Origin: Phaeobacter sp. 22II1-1F12B
GTDB lineage: Bacteria > Pseudomonadota > Alphaproteobacteria > Rhodobacterales > Rhodobacteraceae
DNA length: 64,000 nucleotides
Assembly: GCF_002210165.1 (NCBI RefSeq)
Contig: NZ_AQQP01000009.1
Coordinates: 1-64,000 of the forward strand
Reading direction: 5' to 3'
The notes under the pieces are model-generated. The model saw only the letters and a program-made list of their open reading frames with translations. It searched no databases and was not told the origin of the DNA. A program made the translations under genes and the position numbers. Positions 56,787-64,000 of the stretch are shown here, one piece after another (the stretch's first letter is position 1; every line of letters starts with the position of its first letter).

Positions 56787-57977
56787 CTAGTTTGCGTCTG
56801 GCACGGCCTGGGCCACCGCGTCGGCAAAGATCGACAGGAGCGCCTCGGGATCTTCGAGGCCGACAGACACGCGGAAGAACCCCTCGGAAAGCCCAAGCGC
56901 GGTCCGTTCATTCGGCGTGAGGGCGCGATGTGAAGACGAGGCGGGATGCGACAGGGTGGTGCCGACATCGCCAAGAGTCGGTGCGAAGTTGAGCTGTGCC
57001 GCCGCCCGGGTAAAGGCATTAGCCGGGGCCCTGCCCCCTTTCAACTCAAAACTGACCATGTTGCAGCCCTGCGCGCCAAGCAGATCCTTGGCACGGGTCA
57101 GGTCGGGGTGGCCGGCCTGCAAGGGATAGAGGACTCGCGCGACGCCGGGCAGTTCCGCCAACTTGTCCGCCAGACGTTTCGCGGTTTCCTGCGCCCGGTC
57201 GAAACGAAGTTCGAACGTCAGCAGCCCCCGCTCGGCCAGCCAGCAATCGAAGGGGCTGGGGGTCATCCCGGTTGTGACGGAAAACACCCGGAGTTTTTCG
57301 TTGAGGGCCGGGTCACGGGCGACAACGTAGCCGAGCATGACGTCGGAATGACCGGCCAGCAGCTTGGTGATCGAATGGATGACGATATCGGCACCATGAT
57401 CGAAGGGCTGGAAACCGCGTGGCGTGGTAAAGGTGTTGTCGACGACGAACAGAAGTCCGTTTTCGCGGCAGAGTTCTGCGATGCCCTTGATGTCGGCGAC
57501 ACGCAGCGTGGGGTTCGAGACGACCTCGACAAGGATCATCTTTGTTTCGGGCCGGATCGCGGCGCGCATGGATCCGACATCGCAAGGGTCGGCCAGCGAG
57601 GTCGCGATGCCAAGACGTGGCAGGTCCTCTTTCATCATGCGTAGGGAACGACCGTAGAGCTGGTTGCCGCCGATGACATGATCGCCTGTGCTGAGCAGCC
57701 CAAGAAGCACGGCGCTGACTGCGCCCATGCCCGAGCCTGTCACGACGCCGCCCGAGGCGCCTTCCATCGCGTCGAGTCGTTTGGCAACCACATCCGCATT
57801 GGGATGGCCTTCGCGTGAATAGGTATAACCGTGCACGCGCCCTTCGTACTGGTCGTCCAGCGCATCCGGGGTTTCGCTTGCGTAGACGACAGAGGGCGAC
57901 AACGGGGTCACAACCGGGTGGCTGGCGCTGTCCGGCAGGCCTACGGGGCGGATCAGCGATCCCTTGAAGTTCTTCAT
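56787..57977 (-). CDS. Cystathionine gamma-synthase/lyase family PLP-dependent enzyme
   Basis: 396 residues of the Cys/Met metabolism PLP family. YEGRVHGYTYSREGHPNAD, MEGASGGVVTGSGMGAVSAVLL, the Asp of VVDNTFTTPRGFQPFDHGAD, and the PLP lysine in HSITKLLAGHSDVMLG are present. The start at 57977 overlaps the carbonic anhydrase stop (ATGA). Whether it is a synthase, lyase or methionine gamma-lyase cannot be decided from these motifs. Confidence 0.87.
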   Translation of the reverse strand: MKNFKGSLIRPVGLPDSASHPVVTPLSPSVVYASETPDALDDQYEGRVHGYTYSREGHPNADVVAKRLDAMEGASGGVVTGSGMGAVSAVLLGLLSTGDHVIGGNQLYGRSLRMMKEDLPRLGIATSLADPCDVGSMRAAIRPETKMILVEVVSNPTLRVADIKGIAELCRENGLLFVVDNTFTTPRGFQPFDHGADIVIHSITKLLAGHSDVMLGYVVARDPALNEKLRVFSVTTGMTPSPFDCWLAERGLLTFELRFDRAQETAKRLADKLAELPGVARVLYPLQAGHPDLTRAKDLLGAQGCNMVSFELKGGRAPANAFTRAAAQLNFAPTLGDVGTTLSHPASSSHRALTPNERTALGLSEGFFRVSVGLEDPEALLSIFADAVAQAVPDAN

Positions 57978-58501
57978 GTGGTAATGACCCTGAGTTCGTC
58001 GCGGAAGCGACGCATATTGTCCTGATAGTGCATTGTTCCGGAAATCATCCGCTGGAGCGCCTTTTCGTCGATCTCGCGCACGACTTTGCCCGGCGATCCC
58101 ATGACCAGTGAATTGTCGGGGATTTCCTTGCCCTCGGTGATCAGCGCCCCTGCCCCGATGAGACAGTTCTTGCCGATCCTGGCGCCATTCAGGATCGTCG
58201 CATTCATGCCAACCAGCGTATTGTCCCCGATGGTGCAGCCATGCAGCATCACCTTGTGGCCAATCGTGCAGTTCTTGCCCACGGTGAGCGGGAAACCGGC
58301 GTCGATGTGCATGACGCAGTTTTCCTGCACGTTGCTGCCTTCGCCGATCAGGATGATCTCGTGGTCGGCGCGGATCGTGGTGCCGAACCAGACGGAAGAA
58401 CCTTCTTCCATGACGACCTGCCCGATCAGGTTGGCATCGGGTGCCACCCATGTATCCGGATGGATTTGCGGCGTGAGATCACCGAGCGCGTAAATAGTCA
58501 T
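57974..58501 (-). CDS. Gamma-class carbonic anhydrase family protein
   Basis: 175 residues of left-handed beta-helix (hexapeptide) repeats. The three zinc ligands are present: His65 (CVMHID), His82 and His87 (GHKVMLHGC). It matches the Caj/YrdA-like small gamma carbonic anhydrase group. Overlaps gmk upstream and the PLP enzyme downstream, each by 4 bases. Confidence 0.92.
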   Translation of the reverse strand: MTIYALGDLTPQIHPDTWVAPDANLIGQVVMEEGSSVWFGTTIRADHEIILIGEGSNVQENCVMHIDAGFPLTVGKNCTIGHKVMLHGCTIGDNTLVGMNATILNGARIGKNCLIGAGALITEGKEIPDNSLVMGSPGKVVREIDEKALQRMISGTMHYQDNMRRFRDELRVITT

Positions 58502-59139
58502 GCCAGTTCCTCGAATTCCGATTGAAGTTTTCGAACGTGTTCCGTCAGGCCGGGTTGCTGCAACCGCCGCAGGCGGGTGGCCGAGATGATCGTCTTGAGC
58601 CGCGTTTCGGTCGCATCCAGATCGTCATTGACCAGAACGAAGTCATACCCGTCCCAATGGCTGATTTCGTCCCAGCTTCGCTGCATCCGGCGGGCGATCG
58701 TCGACGCGTCATCCTGACCGCGTCCCTCAAGCCTTCTGCGCAGTTCTCCGATGGAAGGCGGCAGCAGGAAGATCGACAGCGTATGCTGGCCGAGCGCCGA
58801 ATTGCGGATCTGCTGGGCCCCCTGCCAGTCGATGTCAAAGAGCACATCGCGCCCCTGATCGATGGCGTGCTGGACGGGGCCACGGGGCGAGCCGTAGAAA
58901 TTTCCGAAGACATGCGCGTGTTCCAGCATGTCCCCATTGGCCACCTGCGCCTTGAATTCGGGTTCGGTGACGAAATGGTAATCCTTGCCGTCAACTTCAC
59001 CGGGGCGTGGCGCGCGGGTGGTCGAACTGACGGAGAAAGCGATTCCGGGGTCCCAGTCACGCATGCGCCGGGCCAGCGTGGATTTGCCCGCCCCCGAAGG
59101 TGAGCTGAGAATGATCAAGAGGCCGCGACGGTCCGCCAT
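58498..59139 (-). CDS. gmk: Guanylate kinase
   Basis: 213 residues. P-loop [15 protein letters not shown], the GMP-binding [19 protein letters not shown], and [12 protein letters not shown]. Converts GMP to GDP. Follows yicC by 21 bases, the common yicC-gmk pairing. Confidence 0.97.
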   Translation of the reverse strand: MADRRGLLIILSSPSGAGKSTLARRMRDWDPGIAFSVSSTTRAPRPGEVDGKDYHFVTEPEFKAQVANGDMLEHAHVFGNFYGSPRGPVQHAIDQGRDVLFDIDWQGAQQIRNSALGQHTLSIFLLPPSIGELRRRLEGRGQDDASTIARRMQRSWDEISHWDGYDFVLVNDDLDATETRLKTIISATRLRRLQQPGLTEHVRKLQSEFEELA

Positions 59140-59160
59140 GACGCAAATCTTCCTTATGAT

Positions 59161-60060
59161 TTATTCGACGTTCTGGACTTGCTCGCGCAGCTGGTCAATC
59201 ACCGCTTTCATGTCGAGTCCGACGGTGGTCAGTTCCACTGACTGCGACTTGGAACAAATGGTGTTTACCTCACGATTGAATTCCTGTGTCAGGAAATCGA
59301 GTTTTCGCCCAACGGGGCCGCCAGCGGCGATCAGATCCCGGCTTGCTTTGATATGCGCGCCCAGCCTGTCTATTTCTTCGGTTACATCGGCCTTGACCGC
59401 GATCAAGGCCAGTTCCTGCGCGACCCTGTCGGGGTCGGCTTCGCGGGCATATTCCATAACCCGCGCGAGGTTTTCGGACAGGGCGCGGGCGACCGCCTCG
59501 CGCCTTTCCCCGGCCAGTTGCGCCGCCTTGGCTTTAAGTTCTTCGATTTCGTCGAGCTGCGCCGAGAGAACCGAAACGAGCTGTGCCCCTTCGTTGCGGC
59601 GCATTTCAAGGAAACCGTCGAGCAATGACGGAAAGTCCTGCTTGAGCTTGGCCACCAGCGGTGCCGGATCGCGATCCCCTGCCCCCGTTTCCATGACACC
59701 ACGCAGGGCGAGAAGATCGCTTGCACGGGAAGGCGCGAGCGTGACGCCACGTTCCAGCGCTTCGTTTTCGAGGGTGGCAAGAGCATCGAGCACGTTGTTC
59801 ATTGCGCTTTCGTTAAGGACCAGCGCGGTTTTTTCCTCGTCTCTGCCGATCCTAAGAGTCAGCGTTACTGAACCGCGCCCAAGTACCTTGCCCAGCTCTG
59901 CGCGCAAGCTGGCTTCGAGCCCTTCGAGCCAGTCCGGTATCCTCAGGTTGAGGCTTAATCCCTTGGCATTGACGCTGCGCAGCTCCCACGCCCAGCTGAA
60001 TGGCGCCATCTCTCCCCGTGCTGAGGAGAACCCGGTCATCGAATGCAAAGACTTGGCCAT
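59161..60060 (-). CDS. yicC: YicC/YloC family endoribonuclease
   Basis: 299 residues: MAKSLHSMTGFSSARG and SWELRSVNAKGLSLNLRIPD at the N-terminus and, at the C-terminus, DRLGAHIKASRDLIAAGGPVG and KLDFLTQEFNREVNTICSKS. This is the YicC_N plus DUF1732 architecture. YicC is a stress-linked endoribonuclease in E. coli. First gene of a leftward run yicC-gmk-carbonic anhydrase-PLP enzyme-phoR. Confidence 0.94.
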   Translation of the reverse strand: MAKSLHSMTGFSSARGEMAPFSWAWELRSVNAKGLSLNLRIPDWLEGLEASLRAELGKVLGRGSVTLTLRIGRDEEKTALVLNESAMNNVLDALATLENEALERGVTLAPSRASDLLALRGVMETGAGDRDPAPLVAKLKQDFPSLLDGFLEMRRNEGAQLVSVLSAQLDEIEELKAKAAQLAGERREAVARALSENLARVMEYAREADPDRVAQELALIAVKADVTEEIDRLGAHIKASRDLIAAGGPVGRKLDFLTQEFNREVNTICSKSQSVELTTVGLDMKAVIDQLREQVQNVE

Positions 60061-60304
60061 GTTCCTCCGGGCGCTATGTCAAAAGTTTCCGTGACCTAAA
60101 GCCATAGGGCCCCTTTGCACAACCCCGAAGACCCGCTCTTGAACCCGGGTCCAAAGCGCGGTCTGTTAACCAAGCGGCAAGGAATATGTCCAAAATGTAG
60201 CATATGTGTGGCATATTAAGGTTCTAGTAACTATTACTTCATTATCAATCGGTGTGTTGTGCTCTCAGACCTCTCAAGTGGCACCCACACCTCCGTCCCT
60301 GGAG

Positions 60305-61051
60305 ATGAGGCCTGTGATTTCCGACCTGAATGCAAAGCGGAGCAACTCTGACAAAGTGATTAACTTTCAACGGTTTCGGAGCGTGAAAAGCGTGCCTGCC
60401 CTGCGTCAGGCCGAAGCTTATTGGACGGCACTTCGCGACGGAAACAGCATCCCGAGACGGACGCAGATCGACCCGCGCGGGCTTGAGAACCTGCTGGAAT
60501 ACGCGTTCATCATCGAAAGAATCGCACCGGGCATTGCACGGTTCCGACTAGCAGGCCAACATTTGACACAATTGATCGGGATGGAAGTACGCGGCATGCC
60601 GATGTCGGCACTGTTCACGTCGCGGTCCCGCCCGAATGTCGGCGCCGCGCTTGAGCAGGTTTTCGATACACCGGCCATCGTCGAACTGACGCTGCACAGC
60701 GAAGACCGTTTTGGCGGGCCCACTTTCTCCGCGCAGATGATCCTTTTGCCGCTGATGAGCGACTACGGCGATGTCAGTCGGGCGCTTGGCGTTCTGGTGT
60801 CCGATGCTAACGAGGTTTCCGACACGGTCCGTTTTGATGTTACCGGCACGAATTTTCGCGCGGTTTCGCATGTTGAACAATCGGACACCGAGGGAATGGC
60901 CCCCACTGTTTCAGAGGAAAACGTGTCGGTTAAAAATCCAAACCACTATGGGAATGGGTCGGATCCCAAATCCAATCCCGGTTTTAATGAACCTGCTGAG
61001 CCTATGAGGGGACGCGTTCCCTACCTGCGGTTGGTCAAGACCGACAGCTAA
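60305..61051 (+). CDS. PAS domain-containing protein of unknown function
   Basis: 248 residues. After a short N-terminus comes a PAS_5-type domain (about 32-170: LRQAEAYWTALRDGNSIPRR, LEYAFIIERIAPGIARFRLAG, GMEVRGMPMSALF, and ALGVLVSDANE). The last 80 residues are polar, low-complexity and end in RGRVPYLRLV. This family is frequent in alphaproteobacteria, sometimes near cell-cycle or motility control; the function is not known. GTG 60314 is an alternative start with better spacing from GGAG (60301-60304). Confidence 0.75.
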   Translation: MRPVISDLNAKRSNSDKVINFQRFRSVKSVPALRQAEAYWTALRDGNSIPRRTQIDPRGLENLLEYAFIIERIAPGIARFRLAGQHLTQLIGMEVRGMPMSALFTSRSRPNVGAALEQVFDTPAIVELTLHSEDRFGGPTFSAQMILLPLMSDYGDVSRALGVLVSDANEVSDTVRFDVTGTNFRAVSHVEQSDTEGMAPTVSEENVSVKNPNHYGNGSDPKSNPGFNEPAEPMRGRVPYLRLVKTDS

Positions 61052-61166
61052 ACCAAGCAAACAGATCACAGGTGTCGCACAGCCTTACGTTGCGTCAATA
61101 AAGAGTCGTAACAGCGGCGCTTGCTGTTAACATGTCAACGATGAGTGAATTTGGAATCATCGGTGC

Positions 61167-61655
61167 ATGTCCAAGCAAATAGCAATGCTGTGGATTCTCG
61201 CGCTGGTCGCATTGACCAGCGTGATGGTCGGCATCCTTTACCCGAAGATCGACTATAGCGAATTCGCTCTGCTGACGGATGATCAGGTGAAATTGTATCT
61301 TGAGGTGCCGCAGAACGAGTTGCGTGGGCTGGAGATGGTCACCGAAGAAGGACCGTCCATCGAGGTAAATGCGCCGGTTGGATATAGGCTGCAATCACCC
61401 CTGCATTTCGAGATCGACATAACGCCACGCGAAGACGCATCGGTCGACATGGCGACATTCCGGATTGCCTATCGGCTTGGTGACAACTGGCTGGACGTCA
61501 CCCGGAAAATGCTAAGGCATGGCGATGTGGAAGGATCGAGGGTTCGCGTGTCGGGCGTTCTGTTGCCGGTTGGCCAGCATGCGGTGCGCTTGACGGTGAG
61601 CGATTCCAAGAAACGACAGAGCGAAACGACCGTCACGTTTTCGGTTGGTGAATGA
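61167..61655 (+). CDS. Hypothetical membrane-anchored protein
   Basis: 162 residues not recognised as a named family. One N-terminal hydrophobic segment (about 6-25: AMLWILALVALTSVMVGILY) is followed by a soluble, mostly beta-type domain (LQSPLHFEIDITPRED, MATFRIAYRLGDNWLDVTRK, GQHAVRLTVSDSKKRQSE) that looks Ig-like. It is probably anchored in the inner membrane with the domain in the periplasm. A weak ribosome binding site precedes the start. Convergent with the DAHP synthase gene. Confidence 0.65.
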   Translation: MSKQIAMLWILALVALTSVMVGILYPKIDYSEFALLTDDQVKLYLEVPQNELRGLEMVTEEGPSIEVNAPVGYRLQSPLHFEIDITPREDASVDMATFRIAYRLGDNWLDVTRKMLRHGDVEGSRVRVSGVLLPVGQHAVRLTVSDSKKRQSETTVTFSVGE

Positions 61656-61663
61656 ATAAGGAA

Positions 61664-61689
61664 AGGCGCGGAACCTGCATTCCGCGCCT
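61664..61689. terminator. Bidirectional terminator-like hairpin
   Basis: AGGCGCGGAA and TTCCGCGCCT form a perfect 10-pair stem with a 6-base loop between two convergent genes. Leftward it is followed by TTCCTTATTC; rightward by ATATCC. Confidence 0.65.
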
Positions 61690-61697
61690 ATATCCGA

Positions 61698-63068
61698 TCA
61701 ACCTACGGCTTGCTTGAGCCGATTGTTGCGAAGGTTCGTCAACTCTTCCGCCACAAGGAACGCGAGTTCCAGCGACTGGCTTGCATTCAAGCGTGGATCA
61801 CAAGCCGTGTGATAGCGATCCTGAAGGTTTTCGTCGGTGACTGCGTGGACGCCGCCGGTGCATTCGGTCACGTCCTGTCCGGTCATTTCAAAGTGAACCC
61901 CACCCGGAACGGTGTTTTCGCTCGCGTGAACGGCAAAGAACTCACGCACTTCGCTCAGAACAGATTCGAAGGGCCGTGTCTTGTAGCCGCTGGACGACTT
62001 GACCGTGTTGCCGTGCATCGGGTCGCAGACCCAGACAACATTCGCACCGACTTCTTTCACGGTCTTGATCAGACGCGGAAGATGCTCGGAAACCTTTCCC
62101 GCCCCGAAACGCGAAATCAGCGTCAGACGGCCTGCTTCGTTGTTGGGGTTCAGTTTGGCCAAGAGCAGCTTGAGGTCTTCGCTGGTCATGCTGGGACCGC
62201 ATTTCAAACCGATCGGGTTCAGCACGCCGCGCAGGAACTCTACGTGTGCGCCGTCAGGTTGACGGGTCCGGTCACCGATCCAGAGCATATGGCCCGAACC
62301 GGCAAGCCAGTTGCCGGAGGTGGAATCGAGCCGGGTCAGCGCCTCTTCGTATTCCAGAAGCAGACCTTCATGGCTGGTGTAGAAATCCACCGATTGGAGG
62401 GTGTGCGCCGTATCCTGGTTGACGCCTGCCGCTTTCATGAAATCGAGCGTATCGGTGATGCGGTTTGCCAGTTCGCGGTACCGTTCAGCCTTGCGACCTT
62501 CGGTAAAGCCGAGCGTCCACGAATGAACCTGGTGAACGTCGGCGTAACCACCGGTCGAAAAAGCGCGCAGCAGGTTCAGGGTTGCGGCCGCCTGAGTGTA
62601 GGCCTGCAGCATGCGACGCGGATCGGGAATCCGGCTTTCCTCGGTAAAGGCCAGATCGTTGATGATGTCGCCGCGGTAGCTGGGCAGTTCGACGCCATCG
62701 ACCTGTTCTGTCGGCGCGCTGCGCGGTTTGGCGAACTGGCCTGCCATGCGGCCAAGTTTGATCACCGGCACCTTGGCGCCATAGGTCAGCACCATCGCCA
62801 TCTGCAGCATGACCTTGAACGTGTCACGGATGCCATCCGCGCTGAATTGTTCAAAGCTTTCGGCGCAATCGCCGCCCTGCAAAAGAAACGCGTTGCCCTT
62901 GGCTGCTTCGCCAAGCTGGGCCTTGAGACGACGAGCTTCACCGGCAAAGACCAGCGGCGGATACTTGGAAAGCTGGGTCTCGGTTGCGGCCAGTGCGGCC
63001 GCGTCGGTATAATCGGGCATCTGTACCCGCGGTTTCGCGCGCCAGTTCGTTTTATGCCAATCGCCCAT
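61698..63068 (-). CDS. Class II (plant-type) 3-deoxy-7-phosphoheptulonate synthase
   Basis: 456 residues, first step of the shikimate pathway. It shows the type II features [70 protein letters not shown] and [11 protein letters not shown]. The start at 63068 (MGDWHKTNW) follows GGGAG by 9 bases; the frame opens 7 codons earlier. The type II enzyme is the usual one in this bacterial group. Confidence 0.95.
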   Translation of the reverse strand: MGDWHKTNWRAKPRVQMPDYTDAAALAATETQLSKYPPLVFAGEARRLKAQLGEAAKGNAFLLQGGDCAESFEQFSADGIRDTFKVMLQMAMVLTYGAKVPVIKLGRMAGQFAKPRSAPTEQVDGVELPSYRGDIINDLAFTEESRIPDPRRMLQAYTQAAATLNLLRAFSTGGYADVHQVHSWTLGFTEGRKAERYRELANRITDTLDFMKAAGVNQDTAHTLQSVDFYTSHEGLLLEYEEALTRLDSTSGNWLAGSGHMLWIGDRTRQPDGAHVEFLRGVLNPIGLKCGPSMTSEDLKLLLAKLNPNNEAGRLTLISRFGAGKVSEHLPRLIKTVKEVGANVVWVCDPMHGNTVKSSSGYKTRPFESVLSEVREFFAVHASENTVPGGVHFEMTGQDVTECTGGVHAVTDENLQDRYHTACDPRLNASQSLELAFLVAEELTNLRNNRLKQAVG

Positions 63069-63233
63069 GATCCGGGTCTCCCATCTCAATCCTTAGGCGG
63101 GCTATATACAAAACCACACCTCCGGTGGCCATATATGAATTTCGTCCTCTTGACGTTGGCTTTATGCTCTGGCCATTGTGATGTTTCGTCGCTGTTGGGC
63201 AAGCGGACGCTAGCGAACAAAGGACCCCGCGCC

Positions 63234-64000
63234 ATGCAAGAACAACGTCAAGTTGTCGAGGTGCTCTCAGAGAACACCGAACCCCGCCAGTTTGTCTTCG
63301 TGCTGCTGGAAAAATTTTCGATGCTGAGCTTTGCCTCGGCGATAGAAAGTTTGCGTATTGCCAACAGGATGGCCGACAAACCGCTGTATACCTGGACGCT
63401 GTTGAGCGAGACCGGCGGACCGGTCAAAAGCTCGTCGAATACCGAGTTCAACGTGGATGGCGACCTTGGCGATCTGACACGCGATGCGACAATCCTGCTA
63501 TGTGGTGGCATGGATATTCAAGCCGCAACGACCAAGCGCCTGCTTGGGTGGATTCGGCGCGAGTCGCGCCGCGGCAGTATGGTTGGCGGGCTGTGTACGG
63601 CTGCCTTTTCGCTTGCCAAGGCGGGTTTGCTCGACTCGAAACGCGCCACGATTCACTGGGAGAACGCGGACAGCTTTGCCGAGGAATTCGACGAGGTGAA
63701 CCTGACCAAATCGGTATTCGTCATCGACGGCAACCGTATGACGACGGCGGGTGGCACATCGTCGATTGACCTGATGCTGAAACTGATTGCGGACGAGCAT
63801 GGTGAGGATCTTGCCAACGCTGTTGCCGACCAGCTGATCTATTCCTCGATCCGGACGGATCAGGATACCCAGCGTCTTTCGGTTCCGACGCGGATCGGTG
63901 TGCGCCATCCGAAACTGAGCCAGGTCATCCAGATGATGGAAGCCAATATCGAGGAACCGATCAGCCCGTCATTGCTGGCCAAGGAAGTGGGCATGTCGAC
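63234..64000 (+). CDS. GlxA family transcriptional regulator, 3' end outside the window
   Basis: An open frame from ATG 63234 (AAAGGA at 63219-63224, spacer 9) runs to the window end without a stop, 255 codons. The N-terminal part is a DJ-1/GATase1-like domain (FVFVLLEKFSMLSFASAIES, LLCGGMDIQAA, GGLCTAAFSLAKAG with the nucleophile-position Cys, TAGGTSSIDLML), followed by the beginning of an AraC-type HTH (ISPSLLAKEVGMS). GlxA-type regulators include CdhR, GbdR and ArgR-like activators of amine and amino-acid catabolism; the effector is unknown. Divergent from the DAHP synthase gene. Confidence 0.88.
   Translation, partial: MQEQRQVVEVLSENTEPRQFVFVLLEKFSMLSFASAIESLRIANRMADKPLYTWTLLSETGGPVKSSSNTEFNVDGDLGDLTRDATILLCGGMDIQAATTKRLLGWIRRESRRGSMVGGLCTAAFSLAKAGLLDSKRATIHWENADSFAEEFDEVNLTKSVFVIDGNRMTTAGGTSSIDLMLKLIADEHGEDLANAVADQLIYSSIRTDQDTQRLSVPTRIGVRHPKLSQVIQMMEANIEEPISPSLLAKEVGMS

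Overview
The window looks like a chromosomal segment of an alphaproteobacterium, most likely of the Rhodobacteraceae (Roseobacter group). The evidence is gene content and order: rplU-rpmA-GNAT-obgE-proB-proA, the CckA-CtrA pathway phosphotransferase ChpT, the ornithine-lipid pair olsB/olsA, a phoR-pstSCAB-phoU-phoB block, and a GC-leaning codon use that is fairly uniform throughout. I see no insertion sequence, prophage, CRISPR array, tRNA or rRNA.

Positions 1-30,640 form one large acyl-CoA catabolic region. A rightward operon (278-6,966) encodes an acyl-CoA ligase, a hydroxyacyl-CoA dehydrogenase, an enoyl-CoA hydratase, an ACAD11-type acyl-CoA dehydrogenase and two SDR enzymes. A leftward operon (12,111-6,984) carries a serine hydrolase, acetoacetyl-CoA synthetase, a TesB thioesterase and an amidohydrolase. 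After a lone GST gene comes a leftward branched-chain/carboxylate-type ABC transporter (livKHMGF) whose binding-protein gene is interrupted by an in-frame TAG. Next is a leftward operon (26,300-18,476) with two acyl-CoA dehydrogenases, two SDRs, a thiolase, a histidine-phosphatase-like protein, an ACAD11-kinase-like phosphotransferase and an IclR regulator. Rightward quinone oxidoreductase, CurA-like reductase and MaoC hydratase genes and a LuxR-type regulator complete the region. The dehydrogenase and kinase halves of mammalian ACAD11 are both present as separate genes. I infer that the region degrades a 4-hydroxy (or keto) carboxylic acid by phosphorylation and elimination followed by beta-oxidation.

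Positions 30,641-31,082 lie between convergent genes and hold a long dyad, a set of plus-strand hairpins and a strong plus-strand terminator: a candidate small RNA. From 31,083 onward the content is mostly housekeeping: rpsB-tsf, a DsbA-like isomerase, olsB-olsA, DUF3553, chpT, proA-proB-obgE, a GNAT enzyme and rpmA-rplU.

From 41,809 there is an RND efflux pump (periplasmic adaptor plus AcrB-like pump), then a soluble multi-PAS chemoreceptor. The leftward phosphate block (57,019-49,272) has a clear triple Pho box in front of pstS. Upstream of phoR lie yicC, gmk, a gamma-class carbonic anhydrase and a Cys/Met PLP enzyme, all on the same strand. The right end carries two small uncharacterised genes, a class II DAHP synthase and the start of a GlxA/AraC regulator cut by the window edge.
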